DNA of 64,000 nucleotides from Ptychodera flava (Eukaryota > Hemichordata > Enteropneusta > Ptychoderidae), in the NCBI RefSeq assembly GCF_041260155.1, contig NC_091928.1:42655327-42719326 (forward strand). Reading direction: 5' to 3'. The first letter of the stretch is position 1. Each line of letters starts with the position of its first letter. Below the pieces are notes generated by a model. It was not told the origin of the DNA. It ran no database searches and saw only the letters and a list, made by a program, of their open reading frames with translations. Made by a program: the position numbers and the translations under genes. Below are positions 1-10,900 of the stretch, one piece after another.

Positions 1-1020
1 GTTTCTACTAAATTTACGAGTTTGTCTGCTGGTGCGCCGAGTTGTGTAACTTTTGAAAGCTTCATGTAGTACCTAGCTGTCTCTTCCGCCTTCCAGCCAA
101 CATGCTCCATGAGGGCGTATATGTCTGTACCCGTCATGGCAAGTGAGATGGCGCATGCGCTTCGACAGCCATGCGGTGTTTCTCCTGCATTAATACCAAC
201 CTCCTGTAAATATTTCAGCCTATAATATATTAATTGGGAAGACATTGGTTTCATTTCTATTGTTCCTTGTGGGGCGGTTGGCCGGAAGAGATAACCAGTG
301 AGAATATTAATGCCCAGGCTGCTGGCTAAAGCGATATACGCTTCCAACGAATTGACAGGGCACATGACTAAGTCGGAACATCTTTTAATAGCAAATAAAT
401 TTGTGGAGTCGCCTCTTAGCGTCTTTCCAAATGTATGATTAAAGAGTAAACCAGAATCGTCAGGAAATCTCAAAATTTCTTGGGTTTTCACGTGGCCTAG
501 GTAGTGTGCCCTGTCTCCAGAAAAGACAACATCTTGAAAAAGGCCATGTCTCTGGCTAATATATATAACTGTGTGGGCGATTATCTTTTGAAGTATATGT
601 TCAAATACAAGTCTCATCTTATCAATAAATAAAGGCGTAGCTTGCTTGGCGAGACCAGGGCTTTTGCTTGCTCTTCGGCTATTTTCTTTACATATCTATC
701 AATTATGTATGAATCGGCTGGATTGGGTGTACGTTTGTCAACGCCACTTGCTAGGGCCTGGTAAAATGTTTTTAATTTTGAAACCATGTTTTTTATGGTG
801 TTAACACGCAACCTTTTGGGGCAGGAGCACTGCTGCATACCCGTACGCCCTAAGTATGGGCAGGTCACTATATGTACCTGTGACTTGGCATCCTTATCTT
901 TATAGACTAGAAATCGCAAAACATCATGGGGGGAGGCAGTTAAAACCGTTTTCGGTTCAGTAAAGGTTAACAAAAAAAAAAAGTTCAAATTGCTGTACAA
1001 AACGGTCTTTTTGTATTTCA
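1..1020 (-). mobile_element. Tyrosine recombinase part of the DIRS-like element
   Basis: The minus-strand translation shows the C-terminal tyrosine recombinase signature: an HGCR box, an HVGW box about 30 residues later and a YY pair shortly after it, matching the R-H-R-H/W-Y active-site order. The preceding region (about 614-1020) carries a Cys/His-rich stretch. Known DIRS elements use this recombinase to integrate a circular DNA copy without target duplication. Fossil; described only as a part. Confidence 0.8.
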
Positions 1021-2890
1021 TGAGCGGAACGAGTACCTAACACTTCTTCAAATCGCTGGTCTATAGCTTCGACGCCGGGATCAGTATTACTACTATCACA
1101 AGTGTCAGTTGTTTGGCAAAGAAACTGTGGAGTCTTGGTTTTGCAGACTTTGCAGTTTTCAAGGTTTGTATTGTTCGCCCCACACATCCAGATATATCGA
1201 GAGATATGTTGTTCTAAGCACAGGTAAAAAATCTCTTTCAGTATCTGATTTAGTTGTTGAGATTTGGAGCCCGGGTAACCAGAATTCCACGCATACATGA
1301 GGGTAGCGGAGTCTGAACAAACGTTCAATCGTGCATTTTTCAGTTGCTGGCCGAATGCTACTAGCGCTCTAACAAGGGCTTCTGCTTCTTTTTCCACTAT
1401 TGGTCTATTCCTCCATTCTAATTCCCAACTATCTCCTATTGACGTCGACTGAACCGGGCTAGTTTGTAGAATCGCTCCCCACTTGTAAGAGCTCGCGTCT
1501 GTGTATGCCGTAATTATTGCATGTTTCTCGTCACGCCAGGGAAATGGACTTACACATTTAATCAAATTGCGCCACTCGTCTAGTTCTTTCCTGAGTGGGG
1601 TACCGATACGAATGTTGATAGTGTTCTTAGCGGATTTTTGCGCTTTCGATAGAGCAAAGGCCATTTGCCTGATAAAGATCCGAGCGCATGGAATTGCCAG
1701 ACTGAAAGAAATACATTTCCCCATGATTTTTTGCAACAAAGGAATTGGTATCACACTCTCACCCATGGCGTATTCTACTAACTCTAAGAAGCGGAGCTTT
1801 TTTGCGGGGGAATGATGAAAGCTTTACTCTCGGAATCTACTATCATACCTAAGAGAACCAAGGCTTTCTGCGGTCTAAGTACACTCTTTTTTAGTGCTAT
1901 GAAGTAGCCAGTGTCTATACATAACTTAAATAGGATGTATGCTGCCGCCTCGGCGAGATCGAAATTCGACCAATCACTGTGCGTGTCGCTATTATAGGCC
2001 GGTCTCAGTGGTCCCCCGTGTCTATCGTCGATGTACTGTAGGCAGGGGACACCTAGGATACGCGCGTGACTCGTGATAGCGTAACCGACAGTATGGTAGA
2101 TATACGCAGATAGCTTCCAGCCAAACGGTAGCGTGTTATTAAGATACCATTGCCCTGCCCATTGAAAACCAAAATATTTGCGATCTACTTCCTTAATAAG
2201 AAGGTGGTCATAGCCACTTTTATCGTCACACTTAAAGTGATAATCATATTGTTCAAGATATCGCGAGACTTCAATCAGCTTGTCTAACTTAAATGGGATG
2301 TCTCTGATCCATAAATTAAGATATCTCATATCAATACACATCCTAGGTTTTTTTGATTCTACAGTAATAGGCCTGACAATAAAAGGTGGGGGGTCTATGC
2401 CGACCTGCCCGACAGCTGAAATAGCGCCAGTTTGGATTCTAGAGGAGATTGACTGAGAAATGAACTCAACAAAATTTACACAGGCAGGATTATTGGCAAA
2501 GATACGAGCTGGTGGGGTGGAACTATCATACAGTTTTCCTTTAAATGGACCTTTATAATGTTGAAAATACTCCGAGACTCCGACTCCATTAGTGATCCAT
2601 TCCATGACAGGATCGTGACTACCAGTAGACATAATAGTTTCCCAGTTACATCTGTGTCGATGTAATTCTCCTGCGATGAATTCATCGGGGCAGCGAAAAG
2701 CTAATGTCGTTGGGGAAGCTCTCATCTTTCCCATCGTTACATCCCCGATGGTGGGGTTACACTCCAGGCCCTGTCGAGGGGCACCCTCAAAAGCTACCCA
2801 AGAGTAGGTAATTCTAGCGTCGGAATTTTTTCCACCATAAACTTTTCCCATGGATATGGTACATTTGTATTCTGCAACAGAACATATCAA
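957..2890 (-). mobile_element. Reverse transcriptase and RNase H part of the DIRS-like element
   Basis: The region at about 1784-2890 encodes a reverse transcriptase palm with a YIDD catalytic box followed by a His-Gly pair, a form seen in DIRS/Ngaro reverse transcriptases. The region at about 957-1766 continues into RNase H, with a YTDAS motif (first acidic residue), an E in the helix after it, and a CSDSAT motif. Together they identify the retroelement polymerase. Fossil; described only as a part. Confidence 0.85.
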
Positions 2891-3558
2891 GGCCGAAACA
2901 TGAAAAAAAAACCAAAATTACCTGTGAGGGCGCCCCTAGACAGGACCTCGAAATGCGAGGTGTGCAGGTAAGTACACGAGGGTGCTATGGACCCTCCCTG
3001 TAGAAGGGGATGAGGAGGCGGTATTACTACTTACATGGGAGGCTTTGAAGAATGGCGCATAAATTTTGACACCTTGTACGCTATTTCCTCCTCTTCCTTG
3101 TTTCCCAGGAGAAGAATCAACAACCTGCCGGCTTCCTGCCCAAAATCATTAGACTCGAACTGGGCTAATACCGCCCGAAACCTAGGCAGTTTTGGATGAG
3201 CTGCAACGTCGCTCTGTCGACCAGTGCCCTCAATGCGCTGACGAGTTGAACCCTGGAGGCCAACAATGGTGTGCGCCAATTCCATGACTTTCGACAGGGC
3301 GTCCTCAACGGATGCAGTTTCCGCCATATCTTGAAGCTTCTGAATTTGAGTCTTCAAATTCTTCATCTCGTCAGCCTATAAATTCAACCAAGAAATATCA
3401 GCCGTCAACACCATTTCAATATTATAGTAGACAACATTACCTACTATCGCAACAACATAGCGAGATGGTCGTATACTCTACATCTGCATACTCGCACATT
3501 TCTTTGGCATAATCACAGCACCCCACTATGCCCGCCGCTGGCATCATTATCATATACG

Positions 3559-3629
3559 GTTTTTTGTGTGTGGTTTTTTTGTTTGTTTTTTTTTGTTTGT
3601 TTTGTTTTGGGTTTTTTTTTGTCGTTTTT
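3559..3629. repeat. T/G-rich low-complexity tract
   Basis: Long T runs broken by G and TGTGTG. No coding content; it lies inside the gag-side part of the DIRS-like element. Confidence 0.8.
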
Positions 3630-3831
3630 AATCATTTATCCCACTTCTCCACAATGTATGCACTAGCCTTACTATAACGTCCTCAAGTACCACTCTTGAG
3701 TCTGTACGTTATTCCCACAGCAACTTCTCGTCTGTTATTGCTGTATTCCCCACATACAATACCATCCATCTATATGTTACTAGAACTCGATCACCAAGGG
3801 CTTGTATTCCCCTACAGGCTAAAACACTGAT

Positions 3832-4027
3832 GGCACCCTCGCAGTAACTCCTCATGGAGTTAACTACCTGGCCAATTCTCCCGGCACCCTCGCAGCAACT
3901 CCTCATCGAGTTAACTACCTGGCCAATTCTCCCGGCACCCTCGCAGCAACTCCTCATCGAGTTAACTACCTGGCCAATTCTCCCGGCACCCTCGCAGCAA
4001 CTCCTCATCGAGTTAACTACCTGGCCA
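3832..4027. repeat. 51 bp minisatellite, about 3.8 units
   Basis: Units start at 3832, 3883, 3934 and 3985, each beginning GGCACCCTCGCAG, with only a few substitutions. The last unit is incomplete. The period is a multiple of three, so both strands stay open through the array (17-residue repeats in translation); I read those open frames as a by-product of the repeat. The array lies between the two gag-like stretches of the DIRS-like element. Confidence 0.9.
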
Positions 4028-4850
4028 GACTTAGCGACTTCAAGTAAAAGAAGATAACAGGACGGTGAAAAGAGGGTACAGAAAGAGAAACTAAACACAA
4101 GTATGACGTAGAATGAACACAAAAGAAGACAAAAGAGAGAGAAATGAGACTGCAGTATCACATGGAAACCACAGACAGCTGGCTAACATGAATACTACAC
4201 GTGCGCAAGCAAAAGAGCAGTGAACATGAACAAACAAGCCAAGTGACAGAAATGAAAAACAGGGGGAAAGGAAGCGGAAAACGTATCAGCGAAGAAATTC
4301 CAACTTGAAAGCATCTAGACACGTGCGCACACAAACTTGTGGCATGCTAGCGCCCCTGGAGAGACCAGGTGAATGACTCGTACCAACAGGTGGTAGCGTG
4401 CCAAACGAAAACTGACTCGTGCTATTCCTTGCATAATTCGCAATTATCTAGTAATGAAATGACGGCGACATACACACAAGCAACGTATCAAACAGTCTAA
4501 CAAACCAGCTCTACGATACGATATGCTCACCTGTGAAGGTTGGCTCTCCTGTGGCCCTATCTGGGGTCTAGGCGTTTCTGGTCGTGGTTGTTTGTCATTG
4601 GCTCCCAGTGGTGTTTGCAAAGCAGTACGGGCACGGGAATTCTCAGCATTCTCGGGTGGTTGAGAAGCAGCAGTCGCCCTAGACGGGCCTCCGTGTGCAG
4701 CAACAAAGGCTTGGCTGGCGCTAGCAACTGGTTGAGACGATGCCATGCTGTGTCGCTGGTCCCGTGTGCAATGAGGAGAGATAGTCCGGATGACACCTTT
4801 TCTATTTATACCTTATAAATTTGCATATGGCGGATTACTTTCACTACATG

Positions 4851-5076
4851 ATGCGGCTTTGAATAGGCCGGAGACAGCTTGTATTGTGTCTTAGTATGAC
4901 CAAGTTCAAATCTTGACCTTTATTACTATCACAGGTCCATATATACAGTGTAGTATGAATAATCATTAGAATCAATGAATGACACGACTAACTAATGACA
5001 CGCCCACTGCATAATCTACATAATTAGTAAAGGAATTGGTGGGCGGAGCTACACCATACACTTGATTCCCAACAAA
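4851..5076. other. Flank between the DIRS-like element and the satellite; no gene seen
   Basis: AT-rich DNA without a recognisable coding region. The 5' boundary of the DIRS-like element probably falls in or near this stretch but cannot be fixed without a second genomic copy. Confidence 0.6.
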
Positions 5077-6702
5077 TATGAATAATTTTTTTCAGTACAA
5101 AATTAGATAAATCTGTGCATTTATGTATGCTTGATTATTCACATTATTGTTCTTGATTAGACTACAATGGTTACAAGTCTATGGTTGTGCAAGAAATTTG
5201 ATTTTTGAATTTCACCAAAATGTCCATACACTATGCATGGGGGTCTATGATGAAACTATGAATAATTTTTTTCAGTACAAAATTAGATAAATCTGTGCAT
5301 TTATGTATGCTTGATTATTCACATTATTGTTCTTGATTAGACTAGAGTGGTTACAAGTCCATGGTTGTGCAAGAAATTTGATTTTGGAATTTCACCAAAA
5401 TGTCGATTCACTATGCATTGGGGTCTATGATGAAACTATGAATAATTTTTTTTCAGTACAAAATTAGATAAATCTGTGCATTTATGTATGCTTGATTATT
5501 CACATTATTGTTCTTGATAAGACTAGAGTGGTTACAAGTCCATGGTTGTGCAAGAAATTTGATTTTGGAATTTCATCAAAATGTCAATTCACTATGCATT
5601 GGGGTCTATGATGAAACTATGAATAATTTTTTTTCAGTACAAAATTAGATAAATCTGTGCATTTATGTATGCTTGATTATTAAGATTATTGTTCTTGATT
5701 AGACTACAATGGTTACAAGTCTATGGTTGTGCAAGAAATTTGATTTTTGAATTTCACCAAAATGTCCATACACTATGCATGGGGTCTATGATGAAACTAT
5801 GAATAATTTTTTTTCAGTACAAAATTAGATAAATCTGTGCATTAAATTATGTATGCTTGATTATTCATATTATTGTTCTTGATAAGACTAGAGTGGTTAC
5901 AAGTCCATGGTTGTGCAAGAAATTTGATTTTGGAATTTCACCAAAATGTCAATTCACTATACATTGGGGTCTATGATGAAACTATGAATAATTTTTTTTC
6001 AGTACAAAATTAGATAAATCTGTGCATTTATGTATGCTTGATTATTCACATTATTGTTCTTGATAAGACTAGAGTGGTTACAAGTCCATGGTTGTGCAAG
6101 AAATTTGATTTTGGAATTTCATCAAAATGTCGATTCACTATGCATTGGGGTCTATGATGAAACTATGAATAATTTTTTTTCAGTACAAAATTAGATAAAT
6201 CTGTGCATTAAATTATGTATGCTTGATTATTCATATTATTGTTCTTGATAAGACTAGAGTGGTTACAAGTCCATGGTTGTGCAAGAAATTTGATTTTTGA
6301 ATTTCACCAAAATGTCCATACACTATGCATGGGGATCTATGATGAAAATGTGAATAATTTTTTTTCAGTACAAAATTAGATAAATCTGTGCATTAAATTA
6401 TGTATGCTTGATTATTCACATTATTGTTCTTGATAAGACTAGAGTGGTTACAAGTCCATGGTTGTGCAAGAAATTTGATTTTGGAATTTCATCAAAATGT
6501 CAATTCACTATGCATTGGGGTCTATGATGAAACTATGAATTTTTTTTCAGTACAAAATTAGATAAATCTGTGCATTTATGTATGCTTGATTATCAAGATT
6601 ATTGTTCCTGATTAGACTAGAGTGGTTACAAGTCTATGGTTGTGTAAGAAATTTGATTTTGGAATCTCACCAAAATGTCAATTCACTATGCATGGCGGTC
6701 TA
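5077..6702. repeat. ~180-186 bp satellite array, nine units
   Basis: Units begin with TATGAATAATTTTTT at about 5077, 5257, 5437, 5618, 5798, 5983, 6164, 6348 and 6534. Periods run from 180 to 186 bp, partly from an extra TAAAT after GTGCAT in some units and differing T-run lengths. Two subtypes are mixed: one with GATTTTGGAATTTC and TGTC(A/G)ATTC, the other with GATTTTTGAATTTC and TGTCCATAC. The last unit fades out near 6702. AT-rich with no long open frame; the size is in the nucleosome range typical of satellites. Confidence 0.95.
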
Positions 6703-7996
6703 TAAGTGTTTTGTTGGTGATTTCCTATTCAGGAAATATCACACGGACAATCAAAGTTTTGGCCATTATATCAGCTTCTATCAAAAGTGACCCCCCCCCC
6801 AAGATAGGTTTATAAAAAGTTACCCTCCCCCTTGAAATGTTTTCTAAAAAGTGACCCTCCCCCCAATTCCCCCGGCCCACCCACCCCCTTGTAATTACTG
6901 AAGGCTCCCTTAGCACTGGAGTTCATTTATCCACTGCCCCTCTCCCCCTCCCGGCCATTATATTATATTTTGTATTCATTGCAATGCGGTAGCAGGGTTT
7001 AGCCGTGTATTTTAAGGTAGGTAGGTAGGTTGGTAGATAAAAATCAAAGTCCTTCACTGCTTCCATAAATATCAATTCGACTATTAATTTTGTAAAACCT
7101 CACCTTTTGTAAAAACGACTTCGTACACAATGAATATTTACTCCAGATTTACACATGCATCGTAAAAATCTGCTCGAAGCTTTCGTATGTTTTTGAAAAA
7201 TGTATACAAAAGAAGGGAACAGTTTCCCTTACATTGACAGTTACCATTTGTACATCAACAGAATGAATTGAAGAAACGCCCCTTAATCTTGCATAATCCC
7301 CTTGATCATTACCCATGTTTATTATAAATTAGCATGGTGTCAACAATACGGGTCATAGGTTAGGATTCTCGGGGGCAAGAAATTCGATTACCATTCAAAT
7401 AGGCACTTGATAACGCAACACAATTAATCGGTTATAAAGGTCAGTAGCTGTAATTTCATGACCGTTTCACTTTTTGGCGTTAAGGCCAACTTCAGTCTCC
7501 TGTTATTCTGCCGGCCCTAAAGCATTTTTAATTACACAATATTTAGTTTGTCAACTCAGATGTTGCCAACGCAACAATTTTAGCAGCAGCAACATTGCAA
7601 TCAGCTCCTTTCCACGACTCTGGCGATTTCAATAATTGCAGTCTAGGCGTGTTCTAAGTGTTTGTCCTTCATTCCCAAGAAAATGGTGAAAGCGAGAGAA
7701 AACGTCACTGAAAAAAACGAACAATTACTCTTACGATTTTCTTGACGGTTTTGGAAATTGAAAGCAAGCGTATGACCACATTGTTTTTGTCAAATAATAA
7801 GAACTAGAAACAAATAAATATATCAGACCTCTTGTCTCCTTCGTAACTTATCATTTTAATGCACATGATACACAAGATGAATCCAAAGTTTACATGAACT
7901 AGAGTATTTAGAATTGGATTACATTCTTGTAGTTACATCATTGTTTTACTTTATGTTGGATACTTGAAAGTTACATTACAGTTAGCTGTAGTTCAT
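6703..7996. other. Intergenic; C-rich tracts, no gene seen
   Basis: The section at about 6788-6960 holds repeated AAAGTGACCCTCCCCCC-like stretches, low-complexity DNA that recurs near 12.06-12.3 and 15.2-15.3 kb. A short GTAG(GTAG)n run lies near 7017. I see no exon in the remainder; the 3' flank of gene copy 1 starts near 7900. Confidence 0.7.
7911..7932 (-). promoter_or_regulatory. Conserved 3' flank block, copy 1
   Basis: About 65 bp past the stop codon of copy 1, the minus strand reads CTACAAGAATGTAATCCAA, a block kept at a similar distance behind copies 3, 4, 5 and 6. Most of the surrounding 3' flank of copy 1 has diverged, so it may be a 3' UTR or 3'-end processing element. No AATAAA is evident next to it. 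Confidence 0.45.
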
Positions 7997-10900
7997 TCAT
8001 AGCTTCGCGCCGTCTCCGTTTAGATTATTGCAATCCACGTGAATGTAGTAAACGCCATTTATTTTCTTCCAGATGAGGAGAAATTTCCCCGTTCTGATAA
8101 GCGATCTGTCTTCGTTAAATACGGAAAATATGCCGTAACTGTATGCAAGGTCTCCAAATCCAACAGCCTCTTCAATAGTGACACTTAATTTTGCAGCACC
8201 TGCGGTCTTCAGCGTCTGAAGGGTGTCCTCAACAGCTAGAGAATTGAGAATAAAAACATAATTGAGTCGAATACAAGAACAACAAACAGAAAACATGGAA
8301 TGGTGGCCTGATTAGGGCACCAAAATTACCAAACAGTCGTCTCGAAATACCGACGTGAGATACATTACATGTACATGTTATATCATACAAAGTGGGGACG
8401 GTGATCGTAGCACAAAACGAAGGCACACTGCCTGTTCTACCTCTAGAGTACACAAATTCTGCCATCCATCATGGATAGCATTCCATTTTAACCCTTTGAG
8501 CAATGTAATTTTCTCCCGCCAAAATTTTGTCGCAAACTTTTACCAATTTTTATGATTTTTTCTGTAATTTTTTTATAATTTAGGACCAAATGGACATCAA
8601 ATTTCATTTGCTACAGTTTTTTTCTCAAACTTTTGACAAAAATCGTAGAAAAATCGACTGGGGTTAATTTTATAAAGGTGCAGCAAATGCATTTTTAGTA
8701 AAACTGAATTTTTAGAATGAATTGCGTAATAGTGTCAATGTTTAAATTTGTCCTCATGCACGCTGAGCGTACGATTTCGTGCATCTATCTTAATATGTTA
8801 TAGGGTAGTACTAAGTGAATGAAGGAAACTACTTTCAAGTTGCAAAAACAATCTTGAATTAATTACATGCATCAATCTAAATAAAAAAATATAGCAAAAG
8901 CTGGTAGGAAAGGCAAACTCACAGAGGGGCGAGTGTGGGAGGGGGTGTCCCCACCAATGATGGAAAATTGTACCTCAATGCTGCAATGATTAACTCCTAA
9001 GCGAACTGACTCAAGGATGTTGTACATTGTGTATATCAAAAATCGTCGACAAAATACACGTGACCATTCATCAAACGTCAGTGTTTAAGTTACCATCCAG
9101 AACTCAGAACCGAACATTGTACGTCGTTTCATGGGTAAGGGAGTAATTCATGCACATGTGATAACGAATACACTGCATATATATGAACAAGTCAGTTAGA
9201 ACATAAAGTTAGTACTGTCTGTGCCGGGCCTTTCAGGTAATTCACACACACGTCATTTTTTTTCACCGTTGTCTAAGGGAAGTGGCAGCAGATTATTTTA
9301 TCACTTCCAGGTTTTACAACAAGTGATTTCCCCCCCCCCCCGGGTGGCCATAATTTTTTCCGAAAATTGCCCATACCAAGAATGTAAGCGTGGTCCAAAG
9401 ACGCAGTCGTTTTCATCCATACAGCGCGAAATCGCTCAGCAGCAATGAAAACGATATTGGTCAACGCCCTTACAGGTGCTACAATGATTAAGAAAAATAT
9501 ATATCTAAGTGACACTTATAATGACAAGCGGGCTGAGGATACATTGGGTTTATATCGCCGTTGAAATCATTTAAAGTGTGACCACACGCCGATTTTAGGG
9601 AAACAATACAGTTAAAGATAGGAATACTTCTTGGGTAAGCCTAATTGGAGAATTCAGAATCAAAGAACCGAGGCCGTAAGAATCACGCTTAAAATAGCCT
9701 TGGATTCATATTCGGAGAACACACTTTACACCACTGAAATTTGTTACACAACTACTAAGCAATATTCTCGTTGAGGGCGCAGGGCAAATCCATCATTCCG
9801 GTTGCCAATGAATCGTCGGTTGACAAAGAATTTTACCTCAAGAGTTTTTGCTACAAGTGCTTTTATCTTCCGCTGGTCGGTTAGAATGTTCTTGCACAAT
9901 TTCTTGTCGCAGTTTTATCCCTCTTTTGAGATTGTTTGTATCGTTGACGAATCGTGTGTCTGATGTGAATTGCCGAATTATTATGTAATACAACGCGTGC
10001 ATGAACAAGTAACTCACAATCTGATCAGTGTCAAAACTGGACGCTAATTATGCCCACCATTGTCTGCAAGTTGTCCAACATCTAGCCGCTGTTTCGCAGT
10101 TGAAGTCATGTTTAAATTAGATCTAAAACCTAGCATTAACTGACAACCTTTAAGCATAAGTTACATCGATAGGAAGTCAGTGCTGACACTAAACCGAAAG
10201 TTCACGTGATAATAATCGAAAAATCACTTGTCCTTAAAAATACTCGTTTGTGTAACTTAACTGATGACATGCCATTTAAAATGCGCACAACAATCTCTTG
10301 ACAATTATTAATTAATCATTTAAGAAAAGAACGTGTTTTGGGGTGGAGGTTTTTGATAAATGTTGGCGGTAGAAATAGAAGTCATTGCGCTTGTTGACAC
10401 TTTGTTTTTGCCCATCTATATTAGCATCTTGTGTTCACTAATGCTCTTCTGTGATCATTTTAAGAATATTATTTGTGCTTTATAAGACTTCATAAGCTCG
10501 ATTGGGTTGCATAATTTCATTAATGATTGGGAGCGCAGGAGTATTCAGATTCAAAAATGAATTATTACACTTATATGATGGCAATTTGCTCCTGTAAAGA
10601 AAAATGTCTATAGCCGAGTAGAGAGACACAGCAAATATCTTTTATTAAGGAATGAAACAAGTTCAAACATGTATGTCATAAAATTACTCTTGAACGTTTG
10701 AAGCATTTGACAGAGGATATCAAACTAATTTCTGATCTAGCGTTTTGTAGCATTGGCCATAATGTGTACCCATTCAATGTAATTTGACATTCGATTTCAA
10801 AGTATTTGGGATTGGCATTGAGCATTTCTTTATTTCGCGGTAGCAAAAAAAGAAAAAATGTCACTCTTGAATTTAGTTTTTTTTACCTCCTTTAATTTAT

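Larger units (their letters stand above)
3031..4746 (-). mobile_element. Gag-like region of the DIRS-like element
   Basis: There are two gag-like stretches upstream of the polymerase. The one at about 4444-4746 starts with Met-Ala-Ser-Ser and is rich in Pro, Gln, Ala and Ser, as in disordered gag N-termini. The one at about 3031-3366 is charged and helix-prone. The assignment rests on position and composition, not on a recognised capsid motif. The DNA between them holds a 51 bp minisatellite and T-rich sequence. Fossil. Confidence 0.5.
1..4850 (-). mobile_element. Fossil DIRS-order (tyrosine recombinase) retroelement, cut by the left window edge
   Basis: Reading the minus strand from about 4850 down to 1, the parts come in DIRS/Ngaro order: gag-like region, reverse transcriptase with RNase H, then tyrosine recombinase. 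The recombinase in place of a DDE integrase sets DIRS-type elements apart from ordinary LTR elements. Two TATA-like stretches at about 4803-4820 lie just upstream of the gag-like start. The coding parts lie in several frames, so the copy looks broken, with a few breaks, though the parts are still easy to recognise; this suggests moderate age. The 3' end and its terminal repeat lie outside the window. The Ngaro-like assignment within DIRS is tentative. Confidence 0.85.

Noticed and set aside
3709-4161. 150-codon minus-strand frame with 17-residue repeats, resembling a repeat protein
   Set aside because: It is the translation of the 51 bp minisatellite; the period is divisible by three, and the plus strand is open as well.
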